Origin: Rhodanobacter panaciterrae
Lineage (GTDB): Bacteria; Pseudomonadota; Gammaproteobacteria; Xanthomonadales; Rhodanobacteraceae
Direction of reading: 5' to 3'
Assembly: GCF_014651895.1 (NCBI RefSeq)
Contig: NZ_BMXT01000001.1
Location: forward strand, 1,612,001-1,676,000
DNA: 64,000 nucleotides
Shown here: positions 1 to 9,931 of the stretch, one piece after another
Position numbering within the stretch: the stretch's first letter is position 1
Layout: every line of letters starts with the position of its first letter
Made by a program: the position numbers and the translations under genes
The notes under the pieces: generated by a model
What the model saw: only the letters and a program-made list of their open reading frames with translations
Told to the model about the DNA's origin: nothing
Databases searched by the model: none

Positions 1-91
1 CGTGGCTGTGCCCGAAGGTGAGTCCGGCGGCCGAAAAGCGACTGGCGCCATAACGGATGAAGTCGATGATGGAGGCGAGTTCGGCAGTCAC
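1..91 (-). CDS. prmB: 50S ribosomal protein uL3 glutamine methyltransferase PrmB, N-terminal fragment
   Basis: Only the first ~30 residues lie in the window; the gene runs off the left edge. The reading frame gives an N-terminus with AELASIIDFIRYGASRFSAA followed by GLTFGHSH, which matches the start of PrmB/HemK-type N5-glutamine methyltransferases (helical leader, then the conserved FGHG-like segment). PrmB methylates a glutamine of ribosomal protein L3. An upstream in-frame ATG at 124 exists, but it lies inside a perfect TATAAT (minus strand, 128-123), so the GTG at 91 is the more likely start. Divergent from psd. The family call rests on a short stretch and is moderate. Confidence 0.6.
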   Translation of the reverse strand, partial: MTAELASIIDFIRYGASRFSAAGLTFGHSH

Positions 92-122
92 GGCGATCCA
101 GAGTGCAACAGAATGGCCGACC

Positions 123-128
123 ATTATA
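123..128 (-). promoter_or_regulatory. candidate -10 element for prmB
   Basis: Perfect TATAAT on the minus strand, 31 bases before the GTG start of prmB. No convincing -35 is seen at 17 bases. If used, transcription would begin near 116, which excludes the ATG at 124 as a start codon. Confidence 0.35.
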
Positions 129-163
129 AGGCCTGAAGCGGCTCCACCCCGTATACTGGGCGG

Positions 164-1003
164 ATGACTTTCAACGTATTCCTGCAGTACATCCTGCCGC
201 ACCGCTTCCTGTCGCGCATCGTCTATTGGGCCACGCGCTGGACCTTCGCGCCGTGGAAGAACTGGCTGATCGGCACCATCGTGCGCAATTACAACGTGAA
301 CATGGCCGAGGCGGCGCAGCCTGATCCGCTGGCCTACCAGCACTTCAATGCGTTCTTCACGCGCAAGCTGCGCCCTGACGCGCGCCGCGCGGATGCCGAT
401 CCGGCTGCCCTGCTCTCGCCTGCCGATGGCCGCATCAGCCAGTCCGGCGCGATCGTCGACGGGCGCATCTTCCAGGCCAAGGGTCAGGAGTACACCACCG
501 CCGAGCTGCTCGGTGGCGACGAGGCTGCCGCCGTGCCGTATCGCAATGGGCGCTTCGTCACCGTGTATCTGTCACCGCGCGACTATCACCGCGTGCACAT
601 GCCACTGAAAGGCACGCTGAAGGAAACCGTGCACGTGCCGGGTCGTATCTTCAGCGTGGCACCTTTCGCGGTGGCAGCGATCCCGCGCCTGTTTGCACGC
701 AACGAGCGGCTGGTCTGCCACTTCGAGGGCGAACGCGGCCCGTTCGTGGTGGTGATGGTCGGCGCGATCCTGGTGTCGTCGGTGGCCACGGTGTGGGATG
801 GCCTGGTGATTCCACCGTATGCCTCGTCGATCCGGCGCAAGTCATTCGTCGGTCAGAACATCACGCTGGAGCGCTTTGCCGAGATGGCGCGCTTCAACAT
901 GGGTTCTACCGTAATCCTGCTGCTGCCCGAGGGCACCGCCACGCTGGATGGCTTGCAGCCACAACAGGCGGTACTGGTGGGACAACGGCTAGGTCACAGC
1001 TGA
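164..1003 (+). CDS. psd: phosphatidylserine decarboxylase proenzyme
   Basis: 279 residues, the usual length for bacterial membrane-associated Psd. It decarboxylates phosphatidylserine to phosphatidylethanolamine at the inner membrane. The self-cleavage motif is [10 protein letters not shown], with the pyruvoyl-forming serine at residue 248 (family consensus LGST; here MGST). The catalytic HRVHMP segment lies near residue 142 and SPADG near residue 85. The proenzyme would split into a long beta chain and a ~31-residue alpha chain. A TATACT (152-157) ends only 6 bases before the ATG, so the transcript may be leaderless. It is monocistronic as far as can be seen, divergent from prmB. Confidence 0.95.
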   Translation: MTFNVFLQYILPHRFLSRIVYWATRWTFAPWKNWLIGTIVRNYNVNMAEAAQPDPLAYQHFNAFFTRKLRPDARRADADPAALLSPADGRISQSGAIVDGRIFQAKGQEYTTAELLGGDEAAAVPYRNGRFVTVYLSPRDYHRVHMPLKGTLKETVHVPGRIFSVAPFAVAAIPRLFARNERLVCHFEGERGPFVVVMVGAILVSSVATVWDGLVIPPYASSIRRKSFVGQNITLERFAEMARFNMGSTVILLLPEGTATLDGLQPQQAVLVGQRLGHS

Positions 1004-1039
1004 AGCCAGACCAGGCTTCCACGCAAGCCGGATAACTGA

Positions 1040-1061
1040 CGTCACACGTCATTTTGTGACG
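1040..1061. other. inverted repeat downstream of psd
   Basis: Arms CGTCACA (1040-1046) and TGTGACG (1055-1061) around an 8-base loop. It lies 37 bases past the psd stop and has no T-run on the plus side. It could be a weak terminator or a protein-binding site for the gene at 1151. Nothing else is seen between 1004 and 1150. Confidence 0.3.
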
Positions 1062-1150
1062 CTCTAGGCGCAATTGCAGGAATCGCTTCGCTACGCTCGC
1101 CACTTCGCCGCACTTCCCAGTGCGGCCGACACCAGCGTCGAGGGGATCCC

Positions 1151-1588
1151 ATGCAGATACTCACTCCACTTTTCGTGATGATGCGCGCGCGCCAGCTTGG
1201 CCGCCAATTTCGCGATATCGAGCGCAGCATCCGGGCGTTGCCCAAGCGCAACCGGGAACGCTTGAGCGCGCTTGCCTTGCGCGAGATCGGCCAGGCTTCG
1301 CGCAGCGACTTCCCGCATCTGTATGGCACCGCGCCGGAAGCACGTTACCTGCCCTGGGGCCAAGGCACCGACGCCGGTTACGAGCGCGCCTGTTCGACCA
1401 ACACCGAAGTGGCGTTGCGCGGCATCGCGCTATGGTTGGCGGTGGCCTATCACGAGACCAAGAACTCGCCGCACAGCAGCCTGCAGCCGCAGCATCGGCA
1501 GCTGATGCAGCTGTTGCGTGAACTGAAGGAAGTCCACAGCAGCGGCAACACCGCCGACAACTGGACACAGGAAAGCGCGGTCGCCTGA
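1151..1588 (+). CDS. conserved hypothetical protein, 145 aa
   Basis: Family not recognised. The protein begins with MQILTPLFVMM, then a basic, helical stretch (residues ~13-50) rich in Arg/Lys, then a segment with two aromatic patches (FPHLYGT, EARYLPWG) and a hydrophobic helix (GIALWLAVAYHETKN, ~95-110). No signal peptide or clear membrane span is seen. Coding is supported by strong third-position GC and by the shadow character of the competing frames. It converges on the lytic transglycosylase gene with 23 bases between the stops. A soluble cytoplasmic protein is most likely. Confidence 0.6.
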   Translation: MQILTPLFVMMRARQLGRQFRDIERSIRALPKRNRERLSALALREIGQASRSDFPHLYGTAPEARYLPWGQGTDAGYERACSTNTEVALRGIALWLAVAYHETKNSPHSSLQPQHRQLMQLLRELKEVHSSGNTADNWTQESAVA

Positions 1589-1611
1589 CATCAGGCAACC
1601 GCCTGTTCGGC

Positions 1612-3108
1612 TCAGCGACAGACCGGCAACTTCAGCGTTTTCCCGATAGCAAGATGATGGTGCTTGAGCCCATTCATCTCGGTCACTTCCTGCACGCTTG
1701 AGCAATGCAGGTCACGCACGATGCTGATCAGCGTATCGCCCCGGCGCACCTTGTATTGGCTGGTTCCGCGCACCACGGGCGCACTCACCACTGGGACATC
1801 CTGCACGACGACAGGTACCACGGCACGATGCAGATCGCCGGCGAGAATCGGCCAGGGGCCATCGACACAGCGTGCTGCGTACGCCTGCTCCAGTGGCTTG
1901 GGCAACTGCAACGAGGTACCCACCGGCTGAGTCACCTGCGGATCCAGCCTTGGATTGAGATTGCGCAAGGTGCGGAACCAGCCGTCGTTCATGCCACCAG
2001 CCGAACCCAGGCACACCGTCAATTCCGACAGCGACGCCGGTCGCTTCAAGGTGATCGTGCCGGGAATACCGTCGATCTTCGGGAAGCGCAGGTTGTAGCT
2101 GTCCGGATGCAGGAACAGCCATGCCGCCGCAAGCACGGACGGCACATAGTCACGGGTTTCCTGCGACAGCTGGTTGTAGATGCGCGGGTCGTAGAAGCTC
2201 ACCGAGGTGTCGTCGCCGACTGCGCGCCGCATGCGCCCTTCGCCGCCGTTGTAGGCACCGATGGTGAGCTCAAGGTTGTTGTTGAAGATTCGCAGCTGCT
2301 CGTTGATGTATTCGGCATTCGCCCGCGCCGACGCCGCGGGATCGAAGCGCATGTCGAAACCGCTGTCGTTGCTCAGACCAAAGCGCATGCCGGTGGCGTA
2401 CATGAACTGCAGTGGGCCGGCCGCGCCCGAACGCGAGACGGCATGCACCTTGCCGCCGGACTCCTTCGCCATGATGCCGAACAGCAAGGCTTCGGGCAGG
2501 TCCGCCTTTTCGTATTGCGGCCACATCTGGTAGCGCAGGTATTGATAGTTGACCCAGGCATCCATCAACTGCGGACGCATCTGGGTCAACCACATTTCCA
2601 GCGCCGCCTTGACCGGTCCGTTCATCGCGATCAGTTCGGACAGCTTCTGTCCGTGCAGCAAGGTCACGCTGCGCTGCGCCTGCGGCAGGCTGGACACGCC
2701 TCCCTTGCTGGCCGCCAAGGCTGCCTGCGATGGGGCGACGTCACTGTCCAGATCCTGATCGCCGCTGAAATCGCCGTCCTTCAGTCGCAACAGGCGATCG
2801 AACACCGAGAAGAACCGCTGCGGATCGCAGCCCGACGTATTGCCGCAGCGCGCTGATGCTTCCTTCAGCCGGTCGAGCGACTGGGTCAACGTCAACTGCG
2901 AAGCTTCCAGATTGCCTTCGCGGGACTGCTGCAAAGCGGTCTCGTAGCCCTTGCTGGCCAGGTCGAGCTGACTGTAAAGCGCATTGACCGGGCCCGAGGG
3001 TCTGCCAGCGCCCGTACTGGCGCAGGCGCCGAGCAGGCTGAGCGTCACGGCAACCGCTGCCAGACGCATGGAACGAAGCACGAAACACGACGACATCAGA
3101 AACTTCAC
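1612..3108 (-). CDS. LysM-containing lytic transglycosylase lipoprotein (MltD-like)
   Basis: 498 residues if the GTG at 3108 is used. A start at the ATG at 3069 would give a cleaner lipoprotein signal, MRLAAVAVTLSLLGAC. The lipobox LLGAC places the acylated cysteine at residue 29 of the long form. The SLT (GH23) domain spans ~205-330: the catalytic glutamate is E216 in GIMAKESGG, followed by AAGPLQFM and AYNGGEGR. A single C-terminal LysM (~449-496, RRGDTLISIV) would hold it on peptidoglycan. The order SLT then LysM resembles MltD. It cleaves glycan strands to anhydromuropeptides in the periplasm. Divergent from the HerA-like ATPase gene. Confidence 0.88.
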   Translation of the reverse strand: MKFLMSSCFVLRSMRLAAVAVTLSLLGACASTGAGRPSGPVNALYSQLDLASKGYETALQQSREGNLEASQLTLTQSLDRLKEASARCGNTSGCDPQRFFSVFDRLLRLKDGDFSGDQDLDSDVAPSQAALAASKGGVSSLPQAQRSVTLLHGQKLSELIAMNGPVKAALEMWLTQMRPQLMDAWVNYQYLRYQMWPQYEKADLPEALLFGIMAKESGGKVHAVSRSGAAGPLQFMYATGMRFGLSNDSGFDMRFDPAASARANAEYINEQLRIFNNNLELTIGAYNGGEGRMRRAVGDDTSVSFYDPRIYNQLSQETRDYVPSVLAAAWLFLHPDSYNLRFPKIDGIPGTITLKRPASLSELTVCLGSAGGMNDGWFRTLRNLNPRLDPQVTQPVGTSLQLPKPLEQAYAARCVDGPWPILAGDLHRAVVPVVVQDVPVVSAPVVRGTSQYKVRRGDTLISIVRDLHCSSVQEVTEMNGLKHHHLAIGKTLKLPVCR

Positions 3109-3224
3109 CCGCGGAAAACGCCCACCATAGCTGGCGCAGCGCTTCGACTCAACGCAGCCGCACCACCACGCGACAACATCACCGCGTTGGCTACAATCGT
3201 CCGATCACCAACGGATGGAACCCC

Positions 3225-4739
3225 ATGACCGACATTCTGATCGGCCGCAACGACAGCGCCAGCGTCAGCCTCGACCCGCATTACGGCAATCGTCACGGCA
3301 TGATCGCCGGTGCCACCGGCACCGGAAAATCCGTCTCGTTGATGGTGCTGGCCGAAGGCTTTTCCCGGCTTGGCGTGCCGTGCTTCCTGGCCGATGCGAA
3401 GGGCGATCTGGCTGGCCTGTCGATGGCCGCCGCTGAGGCTGGCGATAAACTCAAGGTGCGACTGGACAAGATCAAGCTCACCGACTGGAAACCGCAGGCC
3501 AACCCAGTGGTGTTCTGGGACATCTACGGCAAGCTCGGCCATCCGGTGCGCGCCACCATCAGCGAGATGGGCCCGACCTTGCTTGGTCGCGTGCTGGAAT
3601 TGAACGACACCCAGGAAGGCGTGCTCGAGGTGATTTTCAAGGCCGCCGACGACCAGGGCTGGCTGCTGCTGGACCTGGCCGACCTGCGCGCCTTGCTCAC
3701 CTATGCAGCCGACAATGCCAAGGACATCTCGACTCATTACGGCCTGATCAGCACCATCAGCATCGCGGCGATCCAGCGCGCGATCCTGAAACTCGAAGGT
3801 GACGGCGCCGACCAGTTCTTCGGCGAACCGGCGCTGGAACTGGCCGACCTGATGCGCCAGGACATGAGTGGCCGCGGCATCATCAACGTGCTCGCCGCCG
3901 ATCAGCTGATCCTGAAGCCACGGCTGTATTCCACTTTCCTGCTGTGGCTGTTGTCCGAACTGTTCGAGCAGCTGCCGGAAGTGGGCGACCTCGATCAGCC
4001 GAAAATGGTGTTCTTCTTCGACGAGGCGCATCTGTTGTTCGACGATGCCTCGCCAGCGTTGCAGCAGCGGGTCGAGCAAGTCGTGCGGCTGATCCGCTCC
4101 AAGGGTGTCGGCGTGTATTTCTGTTCGCAGAATCCGGACGACGTACCGGGCGTGATCCTGGGCCAGCTCGGCAATCGCATCCAGCACGCGCTGCGCGCGT
4201 TCACCCCGCGCGACCAGAAGGCGGTCAAGGCCGCCGCGGAAACCTTTGTCGCCAACCCGAAACTCAACGTCACCGAAGCGATCACCAGACTTGCCGTCGG
4301 TGAGGCATTGGCCTCGACGCTCGCCAACGGTGGCGTGCCCACACCGGTGGAACAGGTGTTGGTGACTACGCCATGCTGCCGCATCGGCGCGATCACCGAC
4401 GCCGAACGCGCCATCATTCGGCAACGCTCGCCGGTCGGCACGAAATACGACATCACCATCAATCGCGAATCCGCTGCCGAGATGCTGGCCAAGCGTGCCA
4501 GCGACAAGGCCGTCGATCCCGACAGCGTAGCCACCGGCACGCCCGGCAAGCCTGCCGGCGACGAGCCCGCAGCAGGCTCGTCATGGGGTGGCGCCGTGCA
4601 CGATGCGCTGTTCGGCACCAAACGCCGCCAGGGCATGATCGAAACCATGGGCAAGCAGATGGTGCGCACTGCCGGCAGCCAGCTCGGGCGGCAGATTCTG
4701 CGCGGCGTACTCGGTGGCATCTTCGGCGGCAAGCGTTGA
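3225..4739 (+). CDS. HerA-like ATPase of the YjgR/DUF853 family
   Basis: 504 residues. Walker A is GATGTGKS (29-36); Walker B is MVFFFDEAHLLF with D266-E267; a later YFCSQNPDDVPG motif is typical of HerA/FtsK-like P-loop ATPases in the DUF853 (YjgR) family. The C-terminus has a linker and a glycine-rich tail (GRQILRGVLGGIFGGKR). The biological substrate of YjgR is not established; a DNA or protein translocase role is inferred from fold. The next gene, a membrane protein, starts 12 bases after this stop, so the two are probably co-transcribed. Confidence 0.85.
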   Translation: MTDILIGRNDSASVSLDPHYGNRHGMIAGATGTGKSVSLMVLAEGFSRLGVPCFLADAKGDLAGLSMAAAEAGDKLKVRLDKIKLTDWKPQANPVVFWDIYGKLGHPVRATISEMGPTLLGRVLELNDTQEGVLEVIFKAADDQGWLLLDLADLRALLTYAADNAKDISTHYGLISTISIAAIQRAILKLEGDGADQFFGEPALELADLMRQDMSGRGIINVLAADQLILKPRLYSTFLLWLLSELFEQLPEVGDLDQPKMVFFFDEAHLLFDDASPALQQRVEQVVRLIRSKGVGVYFCSQNPDDVPGVILGQLGNRIQHALRAFTPRDQKAVKAAAETFVANPKLNVTEAITRLAVGEALASTLANGGVPTPVEQVLVTTPCCRIGAITDAERAIIRQRSPVGTKYDITINRESAAEMLAKRASDKAVDPDSVATGTPGKPAGDEPAAGSSWGGAVHDALFGTKRRQGMIETMGKQMVRTAGSQLGRQILRGVLGGIFGGKR

Positions 4740-4751
4740 ACGGAGGCGAGC

Positions 4752-6002
4752 ATGCCACGCATTGAAGTCGCGGCGGCCGACACGCCATTCGGGGAACGTT
4801 TGCGCACCGGCTTCGGTTATCCGCTGCGTGGTGCCGGCCTGGCCACCTGCGTGGTGCTGGCGCTGATCCACTACGTCGGATTGCTGCCCTCCTGGATCGG
4901 TGCCCTCGCCAGTGCCTTCGTCTGGGCCGCGACCTGGCGCTACGCCGCCGACTGCATGCTGCACACGGCCAACGGCTATGCCGACCCGCCGAACGTCGGT
5001 AGCGACGGTAACAGCGCGAGTGGCTGGGGGCTCACCGCGATCCACTTGCTGATCGTCGCGCTGTGCGTGCTCGCCATCGTTTTTTTCCCGAGCCTGCTGT
5101 GGCCCGTGCTGATTCTCTCGGCGCTGGCGCTGCCGGCGATCGACATGTCGCTGGCATTCGACGGCAACCTGGCGTTGGCGCTCAACCCGTTGAACTGGGG
5201 TCGCGTCATCGCGGCATTCGGCGCGGCCTATCTGGTACCCGTGGCGATCAACCTGCTGCTCGGCATACTGATCGTGCTGGCCTCGCTCACCAGCGCGCTA
5301 TTGCCACGACTGCTGGCACTGCCACTTTTCGCTTTCGCCTACACCTACCTGATCGTGCTCGCGTTCCACCTGATGGGCGTAATGATCCACCAGCGCCATG
5401 AGCGTTTCGGACTGGAGCCGGAGGCACCGAAGCTGGCCAAAGCTGGCGGACAAGACGCCGACGAGATCCTGCTGGCCGAGGTCGATGCACTCACGCAGGC
5501 CGATCCAGCTGCCGCCACCGCGCTGCTGGTCGCCCGGATGCAGGATCGTGTGGCGCCGGCGTCGTTGCACCTGGCCTATCGTCGTTTGCTGCAGCAGCAG
5601 AACCTGCGTGACGGCCTTCTGGTACACGGCCAGATCTGGATCGCCGCGCTGATCGCCCAAGGCGAATCGCGCCGCGCGCTGGGACTGCTGCAGGAATGCT
5701 GCGGCATCGATGCCAGTTTCGTTCCGGACGATCCGCGAACCTGTGGCGAACTGGCCGATCTGGCGGCGCGGCTGGGCATGAGCCGGATCGCACTGCATCT
5801 GTGCAACGGCTTTCTCGCGCACTGGCCGCGCGATGCTCAGGCACCGCACTACGGCCTGCTGGCCGTACGTCAGCTCGCCGAACACGCCGACCAGCATGCC
5901 GAAGCGACGGCACTGTTGGACCGGCTCGCGGCAGCATGGCCCGAGCATCCACTGCGCGCCGAGATCGATGCGCAACGACGCCAGCTGGTCGGTCACGCAT
6001 GA
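4752..6002 (+). CDS. multi-span membrane protein with C-terminal helical repeats
   Basis: 416 residues, no named family recognised. The N-terminal half (to ~210) has about five to six hydrophobic spans, including a long one around [20 protein letters not shown], with charged loops between. The C-terminal half (~230-416) is soluble, Leu/Ala/Gln-rich and reads like TPR-type helical pairs ([48 protein letters not shown]). It overlaps greB by ATGA and follows the HerA-like ATPase by 12 bases, suggesting an operon of three. A role as a membrane partner of the ATPase is only inference. Confidence 0.7.
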   Translation: MPRIEVAAADTPFGERLRTGFGYPLRGAGLATCVVLALIHYVGLLPSWIGALASAFVWAATWRYAADCMLHTANGYADPPNVGSDGNSASGWGLTAIHLLIVALCVLAIVFFPSLLWPVLILSALALPAIDMSLAFDGNLALALNPLNWGRVIAAFGAAYLVPVAINLLLGILIVLASLTSALLPRLLALPLFAFAYTYLIVLAFHLMGVMIHQRHERFGLEPEAPKLAKAGGQDADEILLAEVDALTQADPAAATALLVARMQDRVAPASLHLAYRRLLQQQNLRDGLLVHGQIWIAALIAQGESRRALGLLQECCGIDASFVPDDPRTCGELADLAARLGMSRIALHLCNGFLAHWPRDAQAPHYGLLAVRQLAEHADQHAEATALLDRLAAAWPEHPLRAEIDAQRRQLVGHA

Positions 6003-6499
6003 GTCGCTGGCGCCCACCCGCACCCGGCTCGACCGCGATCATCACCCGTGAGGGTTTCGAGCGACTCAAGGCCGAACTCGACCATCTGTGGCACGTGCTG
6101 CGCCCGGAAGTGGTGAAAGCACTCGCAGCTGCAGCGGCCGAAGGCGACCGTTCGGAGAACGCCGAATACATCTACCGCAAGAAGCAGCTTGGCGAGATCG
6201 ATCGCCGCGCGCGCTATCTGACCAAACGAATTCCCTCACTCAAGGTGGCCGAAGGCGCGCCAAGCGATCGCGGGCAGGTGTTCTTCGGCGCCCGCATCGA
6301 ACTCGAGAACGTCGATACCGGCGAAATCCTGCGCTACCGCATCGTCGGCCCCGACGAGACCGACGCCAAACTCGGCTGGATCAGCATCGACTCGCCGCTG
6401 GCCCGCGCCGTATTGAAGAGGCGCGTCGACGACGAGTTTCTGGCCGAACTGCCGGGCGGCCCGGCAGAGTTTGCGCTGCTGGCGGTGGATTACGACTAG
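5999..6499 (+). CDS. greB: transcription elongation factor GreB
   Basis: 166 residues. The start ATG overlaps the previous stop (ATGA). The N-terminal coiled coil (residues ~15-80) begins [13 protein letters not shown] and contains the tip acidic region [17 protein letters not shown], where the conserved D-x-x-E pair stimulates cleavage of backtracked RNA in RNA polymerase. The FKBP-like C-terminal domain carries [15 protein letters not shown] and [12 protein letters not shown]. The [13 protein letters not shown] signature and the length fit GreB rather than GreA. Confidence 0.92.
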   Translation: MSRWRPPAPGSTAIITREGFERLKAELDHLWHVLRPEVVKALAAAAAEGDRSENAEYIYRKKQLGEIDRRARYLTKRIPSLKVAEGAPSDRGQVFFGARIELENVDTGEILRYRIVGPDETDAKLGWISIDSPLARAVLKRRVDDEFLAELPGGPAEFALLAVDYD

Positions 6500-6552
6500 C
6501 GCACTGCGGAGCGGACACATCGCACCGGAATCAATCGTCTGGACGTCTGCGC

Positions 6553-7554
6553 CTAATGCGACAACAACGGCTGCGAAGCGTGCCGATAGTCCTTCTCGAT
6601 CTGCGCCAACCTTGCCTGTCGTGCCTGCGGACTGACCCACTGGCCGTGTTCGGCCTGCTGCCGCAACAGCGTGTACTGCATGTCGACGAAGGGCTGCAGC
6701 ACATGATTGTTCTCGGACGCGAAGCCACCGAGATCGGGGATGCGCGCCAAACTGGCGCGCTCGCGCACCCCGGCTTCACCGCTGCCTTTGCCATAGGCGA
6801 GAAGAAAGTCAGCCAGCTGCCGACGCAGCGATTCGGGCATCCCTTCACGCAGCACCAACACGCCGGACGGAATCAGCGACGAACGCCAGATCACCTTGAG
6901 CTGGGCGGCTTCCTGTGGAAAGTTGCGCCGGAACAGATCCATGTCCGGATTGTTGCTGCTGGCCACATCCACTTCGCGATTGACCACGGCCAGCAAGTTG
7001 CTCTGGTGGTCACCGACGCGCACGCTGCCGAAAAACGTGTCGGAGTTGAGGCCGTGCGGCGCGAACACGTAGGCTTCCGGCGCCGTGTAGCCGGTCACCG
7101 ACAAGTGCTCGCTGCGGGCGTAACGCCAGTGCCCCTGCGCGGCCAGCAGATCATCAAGACTGTGGATGGAGCTGTCGCTGCGCACCACCAGCATGGCGAC
7201 GTTGCCCTTGGCGCCATCGTTGCGCACGAACTGGGCAAACACCTGCATGTGCTGATGCGAAACTGCCTCGACCGCCAGCTTGCCGGAGAGAAACGCGACG
7301 TCCACCCGCTGCGCACCGATCGCGTCGGAAAGACCGGCATAGCTGCTCGCCGATACGGTTGTCACCCGGCGACCCAGCCGCTTCTGCAGATCGTCCAGCA
7401 GCGGTCGCCACTGCTCCAGTGATTCGGCGGCGCTGCCGATCGGCAGAATGCCGAAACGGATCGGCGGCACAGAGGCCGCACTCCTGTCGGCTGCCGCTGC
7501 ACTGCCTGCGCACAGCAGCAAACCCAGCATCAGCAACCCCGGAGCGATCCGCAC
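6553..7554 (-). CDS. periplasmic substrate-binding protein, PhnD-like (phosphate/phosphite/phosphonate type)
   Basis: About 333 residues from the GTG at 7554, chosen because it gives a standard Sec signal, MRIAPGLLMLGLLLCAGSAAAA. Longer in-frame forms from TTG 7605 or TTG 7677 are possible; TTG 7605 has AGGGG eight bases upstream. Two-lobed PhnD hallmarks are present: RFGILPIG, a W..LL.DL segment, DVAFLSGKLA and SNNPDMDLFRRNF. In classical systems it feeds a PhnC/PhnE ABC importer, but no ATPase or permease is adjacent. Third gene of the rimO - DUF3025 - PhnD minus-strand group. Confidence 0.78.
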   Translation of the reverse strand: MRIAPGLLMLGLLLCAGSAAAADRSAASVPPIRFGILPIGSAAESLEQWRPLLDDLQKRLGRRVTTVSASSYAGLSDAIGAQRVDVAFLSGKLAVEAVSHQHMQVFAQFVRNDGAKGNVAMLVVRSDSSIHSLDDLLAAQGHWRYARSEHLSVTGYTAPEAYVFAPHGLNSDTFFGSVRVGDHQSNLLAVVNREVDVASSNNPDMDLFRRNFPQEAAQLKVIWRSSLIPSGVLVLREGMPESLRRQLADFLLAYGKGSGEAGVRERASLARIPDLGGFASENNHVLQPFVDMQYTLLRQQAEHGQWVSPQARQARLAQIEKDYRHASQPLLSH

Positions 7555-7683
7555 CAAAATCCATGGGTCGGATCCGAAGCGCCACCAAGATCTTGCGATG
7601 TTCAATGCGCCAGCCCCTGACTCGCCCCTGTTCCATGTATATAGTCGCGAACGCGGATCGGAGCAAGCTGCCACCAACGACGT

Positions 7684-8499
7684 TTAGCCAGGCGCCGGGA
7701 AAGCAGGCGGATATTCGCGACCGGCACGGCGCGGCTGGTAGCAAACCGTGCTGCGATGAAATGCCTCGTCCGCATTGTCGACATGCCAGCCCGGAATCCC
7801 CGATAGCGGCAACGGCCGCAGTTCCAGCGGATCGTGCAGTAACCGGCCTGACACAATTGCCTCGACGCAACGGGCAGACACGCATCCGGCATCGACGTCG
7901 CCGGTCGACTCGAAGACCAGCGCCTTGCCCACCAGCAACTTGTCCGGATTCAGCGCAAGCTCCAGCAGCGCATGCCCGAACAGTTCCAGCCGGATCGAAC
8001 CGTCCAGCCACGCCTGCCGGTGACGCCAGAACAGGCCGTGCCAGTCGTGCGCATCCCACAGCGCCAGCAGCGCCGGATCACGCACTTCGACGATGACGCC
8101 GCCCTCATCGAAGTGCGTCATCGCGTATTGCGCGCGCGAGCGCTGCTTTGGCCCCATGCGGGCTATCTCGACCATCTGGCGCTGGTTCAGCACTTGCTTC
8201 AGCGCCGGGTAGCGCAGCCATACCAAGGCATTGAGCAGGTCATGCCAGTTGCCATCGCGGGTGGCGATTTCGCCACGCTCGGCAATACGCTGTTCGTAGT
8301 GCAGGCCATCGGCCAGCAGGTCTGATGTTTGCGCCACGAAGTGATGCGCCATGCCTGCAGGCAGGTGATGGTTGAGTGCCTCGATGGATGGCCATTCGGC
8401 ACCTTCGAGCAGCGTGGCATATTCGCGCCACGCCGTCAGTGGCGACCGACCGAACACCGCCGGATCGACCGCCTCGCGCGACGGCGCGTGGTAGCGCAT
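7684..8499 (-). CDS. DUF3025 domain-containing protein
   Basis: 271 residues. It matches the DUF3025 family by pattern: a W-rich N-terminus, then NWHDLLNALVWLRYP, KQRSRAQYAMTHFDEGGVIV and HDWHGLFWRHR, with conserved His/Asp/Trp. The function of DUF3025 is unknown; many members sit next to translation-related genes. It begins 5 bases after the end of rimO and is followed by the PhnD-like gene, so it is probably expressed from the rimO promoter. No signal peptide is visible. Confidence 0.75.
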   Translation of the reverse strand: MRYHAPSREAVDPAVFGRSPLTAWREYATLLEGAEWPSIEALNHHLPAGMAHHFVAQTSDLLADGLHYEQRIAERGEIATRDGNWHDLLNALVWLRYPALKQVLNQRQMVEIARMGPKQRSRAQYAMTHFDEGGVIVEVRDPALLALWDAHDWHGLFWRHRQAWLDGSIRLELFGHALLELALNPDKLLVGKALVFESTGDVDAGCVSARCVEAIVSGRLLHDPLELRPLPLSGIPGWHVDNADEAFHRSTVCYQPRRAGREYPPAFPAPG

Positions 8500-8503
8500 G
8501 CGA

Positions 8504-9823
8504 TCAGCCAGCGAGGCGCGCGTGCAGGTCGTGCTCGCTGGCGGCTTCGATCACGACGTCGACGAATTGACCGGGTTTCAGTTTCTGGCCATCGGCGATC
8601 AACACCGTGCCGTCGATCTCCGGCGCATCCGCCGCGGAACGCGCAACTGCACCCTCGGCACCGGCCTCGTCGACCAGCACCTTGATGGTGCGACCGATCT
8701 TGCGCTGCAGCTTGGCCGCGGAAATTTCCGCCTGCACCGCCATGAACTGTTCGAGGCGATCTTCCTTCAGTTCCTCGGAAACCGGATCCGGCAATTCGTT
8801 CGCCTTGGCGCCGTCCACCGGCGAATAGGCAAACGCACCGACGCGATCGAGCTCGGCCTCGCGCAGGAAATCCAGCAGCTCCTCGAACTCGGCATCGGTC
8901 TCGCCGGGAAAGCCGACGATGAAGGTGCTGCGGATGGTCAGATCCGGCACGAGCTTGCGCCAGTTCTGGATGCGTTCCAGCGTCTTTTCGATATTGCCCG
9001 GGCGCTTCATCAATTTGAGGATGCGCGGGCTGGCGTGCTGGAACGGGATGTCCAAGTACGGCAGGATTTTCCCTTCCGCCATCAGCGGCATCACCTCGTC
9101 CACGTGCGGATACGGATAGACGTAATGCAAGCGCGTCCACACGCCCAGCTCGGACAGACCTTCGCACAGTTCGGTCATGCGCGTGCGGTACGACTTGCCG
9201 CGCCACTCGCGTTCGGCGTATTTCAGGTCGACGCCGTAGGCGCTGGTGTCCTGCGAGATCACCAGCAGTTCCTTGACGCCACCCTTGACTAGGCGTTCGG
9301 CTTCCAGCAACACCTCGTCGACCGGGCGCGAAACCAGATTGCCGCGCATCGACGGGATGATGCAAAAGCTGCAGCGGTGATTGCAGCCCTCGGAAATCTT
9401 CAGGTAGGCGTAATGCTTGGGGGTCAGCTTGACCCCGGTGTCCGGCACGATATCGAGGAAGCGATTACGCTGCGGCGGCAACGCGGTATGCACCGCGTTC
9501 ATCACGCTGACGTAGTCCTGCGGGCCGCTGATCGACAACACGTCCGGATACGCCTCGCGGATCAGCCCCTCGCGCTTGCCGAGGCAGCCGGTGACGATGA
9601 CCTTGCCGTTCTCGTTCAGCGCGGTGCCGATCGAATCCAGCGACTCCTGCACCGCCGCATCGATGAAGCCGCAGGTGTTCACCACCACCGCATCCGCCTC
9701 GCCATAGCTGGGCACGATTTCGTAACCCTCGACCTTGAGCTGGGTAAGGATGCGCTCGGAGTCGACCAGCGCCTTGGGGCAGCCGAGACTGACGAAACCG
9801 ATCTTGTGTGCGGCCTGTGACAT
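8504..9823 (-). CDS. rimO: ribosomal protein uS12 methylthiotransferase RimO
   Basis: 439 residues, near the family length. The N-terminal MTTase domain has three [4Fe-4S] cysteines, C15, C51 and C80. The radical-SAM motif CNHRCSFC places C147, C151 and C154. A C-terminal TRAM-like region follows ([11 protein letters not shown], near 365-430). RimO adds a methylthio group to an aspartate of ribosomal protein S12. [10 protein letters not shown] near the start separates RimO from MiaB. It leads a minus-strand group with DUF3025 and a PhnD-like protein. Confidence 0.95.
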   Translation of the reverse strand: MSQAAHKIGFVSLGCPKALVDSERILTQLKVEGYEIVPSYGEADAVVVNTCGFIDAAVQESLDSIGTALNENGKVIVTGCLGKREGLIREAYPDVLSISGPQDYVSVMNAVHTALPPQRNRFLDIVPDTGVKLTPKHYAYLKISEGCNHRCSFCIIPSMRGNLVSRPVDEVLLEAERLVKGGVKELLVISQDTSAYGVDLKYAEREWRGKSYRTRMTELCEGLSELGVWTRLHYVYPYPHVDEVMPLMAEGKILPYLDIPFQHASPRILKLMKRPGNIEKTLERIQNWRKLVPDLTIRSTFIVGFPGETDAEFEELLDFLREAELDRVGAFAYSPVDGAKANELPDPVSEELKEDRLEQFMAVQAEISAAKLQRKIGRTIKVLVDEAGAEGAVARSAADAPEIDGTVLIADGQKLKPGQFVDVVIEAASEHDLHARLAG

Positions 9824-9931
9824 GGGCTTGGATTACCGTGAAAACGTGCGGGGAAACAGGCGATTATACGTCAGTGCCGGCGAACGCACCGGAGCGCTAA
9901 GCTCGCGCCCTTCAACCAAGCGGAAACCCCC

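Noticed and set aside
1592..1605. CAGGC-N4-GCCTG between the gene at 1151 and the lytic transglycosylase
   Set aside because: Five-base stem with no T-run; too weak to call a terminator.
3105..4424. 439-codon minus-strand frame opposite the HerA-like ATPase gene
   Set aside because: It is the antisense shadow of a clear P-loop ATPase gene; no family motif or ribosome-binding site is present.
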